The notes below the pieces were generated by a model. The model ran no database searches. It was not told where the DNA came from and saw only the letters and a list, made by a program, of their open reading frames with translations. From positions 148,928-212,927 of the forward strand of contig FWCC01000204.1 in the NCBI GenBank assembly GCA_900169235.1: a DNA stretch of 64,000 bases. The letters run 5' to 3'. This document shows positions 33,914 through 44,455 of this stretch, one piece after another. The DNA comes from Zarea fungicola. Its lineage: Eukaryota; Ascomycota; Sordariomycetes; Hypocreales; Cordycipitaceae. A program made the position numbers and the translations under genes. Every line of letters begins with the position of its first letter. Position 1 is the stretch's first letter.

Positions 33914-34855
33914 ATGTCCATGGAGACCGTCACCATCCCCAACATCGCCTGGGACACCTCGGCCAACATTTACCTCCCCCCCAACTTTGACAAGACCAGG
34001 AAATACCCCGCCGTCCTCTCCGCCCATCCCATCGGCTCCTGCAAAGAGCAGACCGCGGGGAGCGTCTACGGCCAGGCCCTCGCCCAGGCCGGCGGCTTCG
34101 TCGTGCTCGCCTTTGACGCCTCCTTCCAGGGTGCATCGGGCGGGCAGCCGCGCTTCATTGAGAATCCCGAGTTCCGCGTCGCCGATTTCCGCATCGTCGT
34201 CGACTACGCCCAGACGCTGGCCTACGTGGACGCCGAGCGCATCGGCGTGCTGGGCGTCTGCGGCGGCGGCGGGTACGCCCTCCACGCGGCCATGACGGAC
34301 TACCGCCTCCGGTGCGCCGTGGGCATCACGCCCGTCAACTTTGGCCGGCTGGCGCGGGAAGGATTTGCGCAGTTTAGCCCCGTGGCCACGTTGGAGGCGA
34401 TTGCGAAGCAGCGTACGCTCGAGGCAACGGGTGGTGGCGAGCGGCATGTTCTAAACTATCTCCCGCACACGGTGGAAGAGGCCAGGAAGATGACGACGGA
34501 TGTGGACGTGCTCGAGGCTACAGAGTACTACAAGACGAGCCGGGGTAAGGCGCCGAATGGATGCACCAGCGGCTTGCTCTCGCACAATAGCGCGGCGCTG
34601 GCGTGGGATGCGTTTGGCCACTGCGAGGTGCTCATGACGAGGCCGTTCATGGTGGTGGTGGGGGATGTGCCGGGGAGCTTTGGGGCGTACCGCGATGCGC
34701 ACGAGGTGTATGGACGGGCGGGATCCAAGGACAAGGAGATTGTGGTGCTGCCGGGGGTGACGCATTACAGCTTGTATGACAAGCCGGTGGCAGTGCAGGC
34801 TGCGCTGGACAAGGTGCTTCCGTTTTTGAAGAAGCACCTCGGAGAGGTTGTTTGA
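33914..34855 (+). CDS. Alpha/beta hydrolase with cysteine nucleophile (dienelactone-hydrolase-like)
   Basis: Single exon, 313 residues. The nucleophile elbow reads GVCGGGG (about residue 115), with Cys where serine hydrolases have Ser, as in dienelactone hydrolases. The oxyanion-side segment AHPIGSCKEQTAGSVYGQAL, the DASFQGASGG loop, an acid candidate in the FMVVVGDVPGSFG strand, and the likely catalytic His of PGVTHYSLYD are all in order. Similar proteins are often annotated as DltD N-terminal-domain or YcjY-like proteins. The substrate is unknown. There is no signal peptide, so it is probably cytosolic. ATGTCCATGGAG offers two possible starts two codons apart; the first is used here. Four 28 bp minisatellite units lie just downstream. 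Confidence 0.85.
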   Translation: MSMETVTIPNIAWDTSANIYLPPNFDKTRKYPAVLSAHPIGSCKEQTAGSVYGQALAQAGGFVVLAFDASFQGASGGQPRFIENPEFRVADFRIVVDYAQTLAYVDAERIGVLGVCGGGGYALHAAMTDYRLRCAVGITPVNFGRLAREGFAQFSPVATLEAIAKQRTLEATGGGERHVLNYLPHTVEEARKMTTDVDVLEATEYYKTSRGKAPNGCTSGLLSHNSAALAWDAFGHCEVLMTRPFMVVVGDVPGSFGAYRDAHEVYGRAGSKDKEIVVLPGVTHYSLYDKPVAVQAALDKVLPFLKKHLGEVV

Positions 34856-34898
34856 CGGAGCATTGGCATATTTCAAGTGTTGACTCGAGTTCAACAGT

Positions 34899-35011
34899 CA
34901 TATTGTCTGTGACCAGATGACAAAGACATATTGTCCACAACCAGATGCCAAAGACATATTGTCCGCAACCAGATGCCAAAGACATATTGTCCACAACCAG
35001 ATAGTCAAAGA
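34899..35011. repeat. Minisatellite, four 28-29 bp units
   Basis: Units start at 34899, 34927, 34955 and 34983. Each follows CATATTGTC-(5-6 nt)-ACCAGAT-(3-4 nt)-AAAGA. The middle two differ at a single base. Confidence 0.92.
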
Positions 35012-35685
35012 GTGAGTTGATATGTCGTGTAAGCTGGTATGATTCGTGGTACACTTGTGTCTTGTCTGGAGAGTTTTATCCCAAGGCTTTGATGAATCCT
35101 CCTTTCAGAAAAAGAAAAAGAAAAAAAGGCATATTCAGCCAAAGCATCACATTGTCAGTTGAATCGAGTCTGTATAAACAAACCCAACCTGGCCTGTTCC
35201 GTTGTAGGCTGCCAAGATGTACTCAGTCATCTGCTGCGTCAGAGTGCGATAACGGCCAGGTACCCTCCAGGTACGTACCGCGGGGTCGGCGTCGCGGGGT
35301 CAAACGGCGGAGGCTCTGTGACGGCAGGGCAAAGGCACAGGAAGAGTCACTGGCAGCATCAGTTGCCAGTAAAAATAATCAATCGGGCGAAACAGGGATC
35401 CGACAGATGAGTAACAGCTTGTCCGACCTGGCAAGCAGGAATAGACAAGAAATCTAGACAAGAAATCTAGGGTTGACAGCCAGCCCCACAAGCGGGAGGA
35501 GGGACAAGGGAGAGAGAGAGGGGTGAGTCGGCAGCTTTGGTGCAAAGTGGTGCAAATTGGTGCAAATTGGCGGGCAGTCAGTCAGTTGGTGGGCTGTCTG
35601 GTGCGTCTTGGTGGGGTTCTTGGCGGCACTGATTTTCTTGCCTTTTCTGCCGTGACTCAAATTTTACCCCTCGTGCAGGACAAGA

Positions 35686-35693
35686 TATAAAAA
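35686..35693 (+). promoter_or_regulatory. TATA-like element of lysyl-tRNA synthetase
   Basis: TATAAAAA lies 95 bp before the start codon at 35,781. Confidence 0.4.
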
Positions 35694-35780
35694 CATTTCC
35701 CATTTCCTCGGCGACGAAGCGAATTGTTTACCAACGACTCAAACACCACAAATAATCCAACGAAAATAATTGACACCACC

Positions 35781-38008
35781 ATGGCTGATAACCAACCCCC
35801 CGCCGCCGTAGAGGCTGGCGCCGACGCTGCGGCCGCTGCCGTCGCCAAGCTGCACCTCGACGAAGTCACCGGCGAGATGATTTCCAAGTCGGAGCTCAAG
35901 AAGCGCCAGAAGAACCGCGAGCGCGACGCTGCCAAGAAGGAAAAGGCCGAAAAGTCTGGCGCACCCGCCCCCGCTGGCAAGAAGGCCGCCGCCAACGCCG
36001 AGGCCAATGAAAAGGATCTTACCCCCAACCGGGTACGCACGATGCAGCCGAGCAGGAAAGAATAAGAACGCTAATCAACTCCCCAGTACTTTGAAATCCG
36101 CTCAAGAACCGTCAACGAGCTCCACGAGCAGGGCAAGGCCTACCCCTACAAGGTTTGTCCACCAAACACGACGACACAAATCGGCCGCTAACTTCCGCCC
36201 AGTTTGAAGTCACCTACGACATTCGCAACTTTGAAAAGGAATTCTCTCACCTCAAGAATGGCGAGATGGACAAGACCAAGCCCCTCGCCCTCGCTGGCAG
36301 AATATACGTCCGCCGCGCCGCCGGCAGCAAGCTCTTCTTCTACGACCTCCGCTCCAACGTACGTACACGCGACACCAGACACAGACACAGGATGACTGAC
36401 TTCTTCACAGGGCACCAGACTGCAGGTCCTCGCTCAGGCCGATCACATTGCCGAAAACGTCCCCAGCTTCGAGGACCAGCACGTCAACCTTCGCCGAGGT
36501 GACATTGTCGGTACGTCCATCTAGTCCTGTCTGTCTACCATGACCCGCTGACCTTTTAGGTATCCGTGGCTACCCTACCCGTACCAACCCCAAGACCAAG
36601 CAGGGCCAGGGTGAATTCTCCGGTGAGCTGTCCATTGCCGCCGGCGAAGTCATTCTCCTGTCTCCTTGCCTGCACCAGGTATGCCCCCACCGCCAAAACA
36701 AAAGACAACACCTCTGACCATGTAGATCCCCGATGACCACTATGGTTTCAAGAACTCGGAGCAGCGCTTCCGCCAGCGTTACCTCGATCTCATGATGAAC
36801 GACAAGGCCCGCCAGGTCCTCATCACCCGCGCCAAGGTCGACACCTATATCCGCCGCTGGTTCGACGACCGCGAGTTCGTCTCCGTCCAGACCCCCATGC
36901 TCAACACCATTGCCGGTGGTGCCACCGCCAAGCCCTTCATCACTCACCACAACGATCTCAACATGGACATGTTTCTGCGCATCGCCCCCGAGCTCTATCT
37001 CAAGATGCTCGTCGTCGGTGGCATTGACCGCGTCTACGAGATGGGACGCCAGTTCCGCAACGAGAGCATGGATCTCACCCACAACCCTGGTAAGACGAGC
37101 TGCCCTACACGCTACACGCACACCGGCAACGTGGAGAGAAACTGCTAACCTGTTGACATTGCAGAATTCACTACTCTGGAATTTTACATGGCCTATGCCG
37201 ACGTCTACGATCTCATGAAGATGACGGAAGAGCTCGTCTCCGGCCTCGTCAAGCACATCCACGGCGCCTACGTCACCACCTACCACAACTCCAAGGGCGA
37301 AGAGCTCACCATCAACTGGGAGGCTCCTTGGCGCAGAATTGACATGATTCCCGGCCTCGAGGAGGCTACCGGCGAAACGTTCCCCACCGGCGATGTCCTC
37401 CACACGGCCGAGACGGGCGAGTTCCTCAAGAAGGTCCTCAAGAAGACGGGTGTCGAGTGCAATGCTCCTCTGACCAATGCCCGCATGCTCGATGCTCTCT
37501 GCGGCGAGTACCTCGAGTCCCAATGCGTACGCAACTTGAACCCGCTTATTGTTTCATCGCTAACACCCACACAGATCAGCCCTACCTTCATCTTTGGCCA
37601 CCCCAAGATGATGTCTCCTCTTGCCAAGAGCCATCGCTCCATTCCTGGTCTCTGCGAGCGTTTCGAGTGCTTTGTCGCCACCAAGGAGATTTGCAATGCG
37701 TACGTAAAGTCTTGCCGTAGTATTGACAAGTCTGAGTACTAACTTGTGTTTTCTTCTTTTTTTTTTTTAGTTACACCGAGTTGAACGTTGCTACCGAGCA
37801 GCGCCTCCGTTTCGAGGAGCAGGCCAACCAAAAGGCCCAGGGCGACGACGAGGCCCAGATGATTGACGAGACCTTTTGCAAGGCCCTCGAGTACGGTCTG
37901 CCTCCCACCGGTGGTTGGGGCATGGGCATTGACCGCATGATGATGTTTTTGACCGACAACTCTAGCATTAGAGAGGTTCTGGCTTTTCCCACCATGAAGC
38001 CCGAGTAG
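35781..38008 (+). CDS. KRS1: Lysyl-tRNA synthetase, cytoplasmic (class II)
   Basis: Nine exons (35781-36032, 36087-36152, 36203-36358, 36411-36510, 36560-36678, 36726-37089, 37165-37526, 37575-37699, 37771-38008) close to 593 residues, the usual length for the eukaryotic enzyme. It charges tRNA-Lys with lysine. The N-terminus carries an Ala-rich lead and the eukaryotic lysine-rich RNA-binding helix ([20 protein letters not shown], about 36-55). The OB-fold anticodon domain includes [10 protein letters not shown] and [19 protein letters not shown]. Class II motif 2 is [18 protein letters not shown], spanning an exon junction, and motif 3 is [15 protein letters not shown] near the C-terminus. 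Eight introns of 45-75 bp make it the most interrupted gene in the window. No mitochondrial presequence is seen. Confidence 0.96.
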
Positions 38009-38301
38009 ATGCACTTTTTTTCTTTTTTTATGTGTGATGAGACTAGAAGCCAATAGAGAAATTTGGCCAAATAAGATGAAATATAAAGTTAAAAGTCGAG
38101 TCTATTTCTTCATGTTAGGATGTGACAGAAACAATTATATTTAATAACGAAAGTTGAAAAGAATATAATTTTCAAAAATACGCCAAATTTATGTCTATTC
38201 TTTCATGTAGAGAAACAACGTTAAAATTCCAATTTTAAGTACGCCCAAACGCCATTCCCGTCATGTCTGTTTTGTCATCATGCCGCCGCGTAAGTTTGTG
38301 C

Positions 38302-39208
38302 TTAGAATGCAATGCGACGCTTGCGCCCCGTGTATTTGGACGTCGCCTTGACCACCTTGCCCTTGCGCTCCATCTGCTCCTTCTTCTTGACGATCCACGC
38401 CTTGCTGCCCTTTTTCATCTCCCCCCTCTTGTTGACGGCCGCAAACTTTCTCCGCGCGTCCTGCACGTCCACATTGTCCATGCCCTCGACGACGCCGGTG
38501 ATGTCGCCGCCGCCGCCCTCGCCGCCCGCCGTGCCCACCGTCAGCACCAGGTACAGCTTGACATTCTTCGTGCCCGGGTCGTCCTCGAGAAGACCCGCGC
38601 CAAACCCGGCTTTCACGGCGGCCTGGGTAATCATGTTCTTCTGGACGTCATTCTTTGGATAAAACTGGCACACGGCGCGCCCGCCCCTGCGTAGAGAAGC
38701 GTAGAGGCCGTTGAAGAAGCGGGTGAGACGGCCGGCGGGGGAGGTGTCGCTCGTCTCGGCGCTGCAGAGCCACTGGATGGCGGAGATGGAGACGGCGGCG
38801 TCAAAGGAGCCCGCGCGAAAGGGCACGCCCTGGCCAATGTCGGCGAGGAGGAGGTCGCCCTCGACGTCGCGCTGGAGGGCGACGTCGAGCATGGAGGGGG
38901 ACACGTCCATGCCGATCCAGGTGTGGGGGCCGCCCTCCTCGGGGCTCACGGCGGAGAGGATCTCGCCGGACAGGCCGCTGCCGCAGCCGACGTCGAGGAT
39001 GAGGGAGGGGGACTTGAGGTCGAGGAGCTCGAGGGCGCGGCGGGTCATGGAGGCCTGGATGGTCTGGATGCGGGACGAGGTGGTGTACTTGCGGGCCTCA
39101 ATGTCGTCGTAGTGGACGTCGGCCGCGCTGCAGAGTTTTAGCTGGGACGATTCATCGGGAAGGGAAGGATGAGGGTTCAACGTACAGGGTATCCTCGGGA
39201 CGAGACAT
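38302..39208 (-). CDS. BUD23: 18S rRNA (guanine-N7) methyltransferase BUD23
   Basis: Two exons (39208-39186, 39127-38302) give 282 residues. The first exon encodes only MSRPEDTL, and the splice (GTACGT..GCAG) joins it to AADVHYDDIEARKYTTSSR, the hallmark Bud23 N-terminus. The SAM-binding motif I is LILDVGCGSGLSGE, followed by WIGMDVSPSMLDVAL, and VSISAIQWLCSA corresponds to motif IV. The C-terminal WBS-type tail is Lys/Arg-rich (SKAWIVKKKEQMERKGKVV and YTGRKRR), consistent with nucleolar location. In yeast the enzyme with Trm112 modifies 18S rRNA during 40S maturation. Its 3' end faces that of lysyl-tRNA synthetase 293 bp away, and it shares a 438 bp divergent promoter with the SVP26-like gene. 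Confidence 0.94.
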
Positions 39209-39646
39209 GGTGGCGGCTGTGGAATATACTCTTTGGGTCGGAAAAGTAAATTCTAGGTGCCTTTGCCGAAATTATCGCAGGACAGAGAATTAATTGTCGT
39301 GATGGCTTCAACGTCGAGTCGGTGTCGTCTCCAAAGTTCCCCCCCACTAAACTTTTTTGCGTGCATGGCGCTTATCGATAAGCCTCCCTCCCTCGTGTTT
39401 GGTGGCGTGTCTTGATCGCCATCCATCGTCATCCCTGAATCGAAGCTACGACACCTATTTTTGGCTCCCACATCATCATTGAAAATCTGCCGTCGCAAAT
39501 AAACGAAGTTCCTTTACCACGAATATCCATTCTTTGGATCATGCCATACACTCGTTGAATAAATTTCTCTCTAGGCATATCTGACTTGCAACCAACTGCT
39601 TCTACTCTACTTCATCTACCCCAAATCACGACTATTCAAACTAAAC
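39209..39646. promoter_or_regulatory. Divergent promoter region between BUD23 and the SVP26-like gene
   Basis: 438 bp between two head-to-head start codons. No TATA box is obvious on either side. Shared control of a ribosome-biogenesis gene and a secretory gene is possible but not shown. Confidence 0.4.
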
Positions 39647-40370
39647 ATGTGGATTCTTCCCCTGATCGGCTATGCCGGCGCCGTTGTCGGCTTCGGTTTC
39701 CTGACGCTCGCCATCGCCTCGGGCCTGTACTACCTCTCGGAGCTCGTCGAGGAGCACACCGTCATCGCCAAGCGCCTCCTGACGCGCACCATCTACACCA
39801 TCATCGGCCTGCAGGCGACGCTCTGGCTGGTGGACGGGTTTCCGTTTTGGGCGACGCTTCTGGGAATCGTGTCGCATGTCGTCTACCTGGGCAACATGCG
39901 CCGCTTCCCTTTTGTGAAGTTGTCGGATCCCTTGTTTCTGCTGTCCTGTGGTATGACCCTCATCTCCCGCCAGCCCTGCTATCCCCATGTGCAACGAAAT
40001 CTAACGTCCTTTTTTTTTTTCAGGTCTCGTCCTCACTCACCACTACGTCTGGTTTCGCCACTTCTCCGACGCCCAGGCCTCGTACCACCGCGCCTCGTAC
40101 TACGACGACGTCGAGGTCCCCAGCTTCACCATGGTCGCGTCGTACTTTGGCCTCTGCGTGTGGCTCGTCCCCTTTGCGCTCTTTGTCAGCCTCTCCGCGG
40201 GCGACAACGTGCTGCCGACCATGGGCAACGAGCCGACGGATGGAAGCAGCAGCGGTGGTGCGTTTGGGGGGAAGCCGAACAAGCCGCAGGGCATGATCAA
40301 GGCGCTGGTGGACTGGGCGCGCGGGACGATTGGTGAGCTCGCCGGGGCGCGCAAAGACAATCGCTTCTAG
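39647..40370 (+). CDS. SVP26: SVP26/TEX261-family ER-Golgi membrane protein
   Basis: Two exons (39647-39950, 40024-40370) give 216 residues. Four hydrophobic segments are visible at about 5-28, 45-65, 68-85 and 160-182. The family phrases SGLYYLSELVEEHTVIAKRL, YLGNMRRFPFVKLSDP and HHYVWFRHFS are present. Svp26 packages type II membrane proteins such as mannosyltransferases into COPII vesicles. The C-terminus is hydrophilic and probably cytosolic. The intron (39951-40023) ends in a long T run and CAG, and joins C to GLVLTHHYVW in frame. Confidence 0.93.
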
Positions 40371-41357
40371 GATGATTCATTTGGTCAAGAAAAAGCAAGA
40401 AGGAATAAATCATTCACCTGTGATATCCGGCGGTCTGCGTGGGGACCACCCAGCGGCTGCTCTTGGCATTGTACTCTTCATTCGTCCATGTTCCAATGAG
40501 GTCATCCTTGTTGGCAACGATGGATGATGTATCGAAATCCGCGCAGGACGCATCTTACTTAATGATAATGAAAATATATAAAGATGTTTATGTCGGGCTG
40601 TTATTCCCTTGTGATGTTCCTATTATTAGCTAGCGTCGAGTGCGAAGACGGCGCCGTCCAATCTGAAGCCTCACAGCTTCTATTTTTAGTTTTCCAAATA
40701 TTAAAGAATTGCGCAGTAACGCTCATAATATGCCTTGGTAGTGTAGACGTAACCAGCAGCATTACCGCACTCACGATTCAGTTCTGAATGGTCAAGATAA
40801 AGTGCGACATGTCGGCTCGGACTTTTGCTCCACAATCGACTCGAGTCCAGAGTCCGAGATCTGACCCACTCGACGCCCGTTGGGCAAGGCTGACGACAAC
40901 GAGCAGCCAGGGGAAATTCAGTCTTGTTTTGGGGACCAAGAAAGAAGCTAACTCGGAGGGTAACTATTTGCAGTACGACTTGTTCTGCTTGAAATAAAGT
41001 CCGAACATTGCAATGTCCAATGATCAGATACAGGATGCGACAGCCGCGCCGCGTCAGCTAGTACCTGACGCGAATAGGGTTGACGAGGCTGATTATAACA
41101 AAATGAAGAGTAACCTGGATACAGCACAGCGAACTGGGCTGTAGAGGCTTGTTTACCTTGATCCGATCTTGGCGGGATCGGACTCTGCACTGCCGCCGCA
41201 CAACGTGTCGGACTCGTGGCCATGGCAGGACATACGGAAGGGCTACTTTTATTATTTGCAACTCCCATACTATTTAGTCTCACACAATCCATTTGCTTTT
41301 TATTCAACACAACATTGATACTCATTCCATCCAACCTACTTACCAACAGCTGACGAA
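40371..41357. other. Intergenic
   Basis: No gene supported. Short frames are present but carry no motif. The right end is the promoter of the small membrane-protein gene. Confidence 0.5.
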
Positions 41358-41807
41358 ATGCACTCCATTCTCCACATCCTCGCCCTCGCCCTCGCGACTG
41401 TCGCCACATCAATGCCCATTGATGCAAGCACAACTACGACTCAAAATACACAACAATCTTTGGATCTGAACGCTCAAAGTGTATTGACTCTCGTTCGGCG
41501 CTCCTGTGCCCCAGACGCAAATGGCGTTATGCCCCCAGACTGCTCACAGGCCAACTCTGTCCTGCGCGCCATCTTTGCGATTTCCTGTTTATTTATTTTT
41601 CTGATCCTGATTCACGTTTGGCAAGCGGCTAAATTTAACAAAATTCGTAAGCAAATCTTGTCACCTCACTGAAACGTGCAAAGGGTAATGGCTGACTTGT
41701 CCATGACACCAGATTCGGTGCTTGGCGCATATGTCGCCGACGACATGGTCGAACCTCTCGATACCAATATTCCATACATTAAACTGCCAGAGCCTGATTC
41801 TCCTTGA
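41358..41807 (+). CDS. Small predicted single-pass membrane protein, hypothetical
   Basis: Two exons (41358-41646, 41713-41807) give 127 residues. The intron is GTAAGC..CCAG (66 bp). Residues 1-19 form a signal peptide (ILHILALALATVATS). A Thr/Gln-rich segment with two Cys follows, then a transmembrane helix at about 70-88 (LRAIFAISCLFIFLILIHVW) and a short cytosolic tail rich in Asp, Glu and Pro. If the intron is kept, translation ends at 41,672 with 104 residues and a basic tail instead. I do not recognise the family. The spliced form is favoured because its second exon stays open, is in frame and reads like protein (YVADDMVEPLDTNIPYIKL). Confidence 0.6.
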
Positions 41808-42125
41808 AATTACGTCTGCCCTTACCTTGACTTTTACTTTTGCACGAAAATCAATCGGAAACATGACGGTAATGTTGCCTGGGCAGGCTGCACTAAGAGG
41901 CGCAACGCCACATAACCCTTACGCCCAAGCATAACGCTTAACGCTCACCATGACGGATCATCACACGCGCGCCAGCATGTATAAATATGTCGGTATATCC
42001 TGCAATCTAGACGGATTTAAATCATCAGCATCAAGTACAATCACATTACAGCTACTGCATCTACACTTTTACAAACAATAAAGAAACAAACCACCACTAC
42101 CACCACACACAAAACAACTTGCATC
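41808..42125. other. Intergenic; promoter of the small mitochondrial-like gene
   Basis: A TATAAATA box at 41980-41987 lies 139 bp before the next start codon. Nothing else is seen. Confidence 0.45.
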
Positions 42126-42407
42126 ATGCCTGCCACCATCATCGCCCGCACTTCCACTGCTGCCGCCGCCCGCGCTGCCAACTTTTGCACCTCATCACGC
42201 ATGCTCAAGCCTGCCGCTGACAGCATCCAAATGGGCGCTTCGACTGCCTCTGCGTCGAATGCGAGCGGCACCTCCTGGGCGTGGCGCAATCTTTCCCCCA
42301 AGACCCGCCAGTACATCAAGGTCTTTGCGGCGACGAGCGCTGTTACCGATGCTGTTATCTTGTACGAATATCCCGAGTTTTTCGGTCTGAAGAAGGCTTC
42401 CGAGTAA
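42126..42407 (+). CDS. Small hypothetical protein, probably mitochondrial
   Basis: Single exon, 93 residues. The N-terminus (about 1-30) is rich in Ala, Arg, Ser and Thr with no acidic residue (IIARTSTAAAARAANFCTSSR), which fits a mitochondrial presequence. The C-terminal 45 residues form a compact block (SWAWRNLSPKTRQYIKVFAA, then TDAVILYEYPEFFG). I cannot name the family. A TATA box 139 bp upstream and good codon choice support a real gene. It is convergent with the MFS transporter, 300 bp apart. Confidence 0.65.
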   Translation: MPATIIARTSTAAAARAANFCTSSRMLKPAADSIQMGASTASASNASGTSWAWRNLSPKTRQYIKVFAATSAVTDAVILYEYPEFFGLKKASE

Positions 42408-42707
42408 AGACGGCGAAACAAGGTTGGGGGTGATGATGGAGTTTGGAATTTAGACAAGGTTGCTACCGGGTAGGGGAATGTTTTGTACTTAGATGGTTAC
42501 TATTTGTTTTGTTTGGAACATCATTTGATTAAACTACAGTTTGCTATGCATTTCTTGTTCATTACTCGCAGTTGAAATTGATAATTTTTTATGAGAGTTA
42601 TACTATGTACATCTATAATATCGATTGCTCATGCCAAACGCGTCGCATCCACGTCTACCTCTGAATGGTGCCCAGCTAATCACACACCCAGTCTTGAATC
42701 GCACATT

Positions 42708-44455
42708 TTAAACCTCTTCTCGCCCAAAACGGCTACCCTCCGAATCGGTATGATTCTCACTGCTACTCGCATGATGCCCGGCACTCTCATCATCGCTCGA
42801 CGCCACCGGTGGACTCAGCACCTTGGGCTCATGCTCCGCCGCGGCCGGCTTCTTCATACCAGTGGGCGAGAATTTGCTGCGGGCGCGGAGCTGCGCGCCG
42901 TACTTGTAAAAGAGAAACGGAATGACAGAGAGCAAGACGCCCACGCCGGCAATGAGCGAGCCGCCACCGCCGACACCCATGGCAGAGAACATCTGGCGCG
43001 TGAACAATGGCGCGGCGGCACCGCCGATTGATCGAATGACCGTGTTGACGGCAATGGCCGATGCCGCAAACATGAGGTAGACATCGACGAGGTAGTTGAA
43101 GTAGGCGACAAAAATCAGCAGCATGCTGCCGGATAAAACTCCTCCGCCAATGGTAGGGACGATCCAGTGCACAGAACTATTATGGAATGTTAGACGGAAG
43201 CGTAAAATCAGGCCGAGGCCATACTAAGGGCATATAAGAAAACTTACGTGTACTCGCCAGACCAGGCGAGCCAGAACATGCCGATAAAGAAGCCGATGCC
43301 TCCCACCATGGCAATGGGAAGACGTGACTCGGGGGTTATGTCCTCAATCTTGAGCTTGCCACTGTTGAGCTTGCGCTGTCTAATGTGCGCATCGATGCCA
43401 ACCAACAGCCCGCCAACCGAAGCGCCCACGGCCGTGCCCAGAAGCGGCAGCTCGCCGACGCCCGCGTTCCACCCGCGCATCTGCCGAAACACAATGGGAT
43501 AAATGGTAAAGAGCATGTACAGGAGCATGTACACGACGGCCATGTAAATGGCGCACAGCATCGAGATGATGTCAAAGAGAATAATAAACGGACGGGTCAG
43601 GGCCACCTTGTACGCCGCCAGGAGTGTGCGGTCCGAGTCTTCAACACGCGCCTTGACGTCGTGCCCGTGCTGCCGCGCGCGCCGCGCCTTGTGCATGAGG
43701 ACAATGGGCGGGTACGTCTCCGGGATGGTAAAGACGAGAATCATGGTGAAGCCCGCCAGCCAGATGAGGAACCACATGGCCCACCGCCAACCCTCGTCGC
43801 CCTTTGTGAGCTGCAGGAAGCCCGCGATGACGGGGCTCACGGCGGGGCCGATCCAGACCATGGTCGCGAAGCACGCAAACGCCGTGGACCGGTGGACGGG
43901 GTCCCAAATGTCCACCAGCACGCCGGGCGCGTTGCTGAGGGGCGCCGAGGCAAAGACGCCCGAGAGGAAGCGGCCCACGAGCAGGGAGCCAAAGTTGGGC
44001 GGCCACGCGGTGAGGAAGAGAAAGGCCGTGTACACAGCGAAAGTGATGATGAAGATCCAGCGGCGGCCGTAGAACTCGCTGAGCGGCGCAAACATGAGAG
44101 GACCGGAGCAGTAGCCGAGCAGGAAGAGGGTGACGGTCAGGGAGGACACCTCGCTGGAGACGTGAAAGTGCTTGTTGAGCGACTCCGAGACGGCGCTGGG
44201 GGCGGACGAGGCCATGGTGGCGTTGAGGACGAGCAGGCACGAGACCATGGATATGACGAACCGTCGCGGTATCGACCAGTTCATGGGGTTCTCGGGGTCG
44301 TTGGGCGCAAAGGCGATGTAGCCATCGTCGTCGAGGAACGGAGGCTCCGTGTGGTCAATGTTCTTGGTCCGGATCGGCTTGTTGGCCGCAGACGACAGCA
44401 CTCTGTTAATGGTATCCATGATTACAGTGTCGAGGACCTGGGGACTGCAGTCCAC
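42708..44455 (-). CDS. MFS transporter, DHA1 (drug:H+ antiporter / polyamine) type
   Basis: Two exons (44455-43248, 43176-42708) give 558 residues with 12 hydrophobic segments. Family signs are the N-terminal PENPMNWS phrase before helix 1, motif A as PLSEFYGRRWIF between helices 2 and 3, and motif C-like SNAPGVLVDIW and WIGPAVSPVIAGF in the middle helices. It should export small molecules from the plasma membrane by proton exchange; the substrate is unknown. The intron (43247-43177, GTAAGT..ATAG) joins GEYT to SVHWIVP in frame. A second ATG at 44419 is an alternative start. It lies 6 kb from the secondary-metabolite remnant, but the M20 peptidase sits between them, so a link is not shown. 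The C-terminal tail is Ser/Asp/Glu-rich. Confidence 0.9.

Larger units (their letters stand above)
34856..35780. other. Intergenic with minisatellite; lysyl-tRNA synthetase promoter
   Basis: No gene seen apart from the separately listed minisatellite and TATA box. An (AAAAAG)n tract is at 35,108-35,127, and GTGCAAA(G/T)TG repeats are at about 35,540-35,565. Confidence 0.5.

Noticed and set aside
36570..37523. A 317-codon minus-strand frame over lysyl-tRNA synthetase
   Set aside because: Same codon-bias shadow effect; it crosses real introns of the plus-strand gene.
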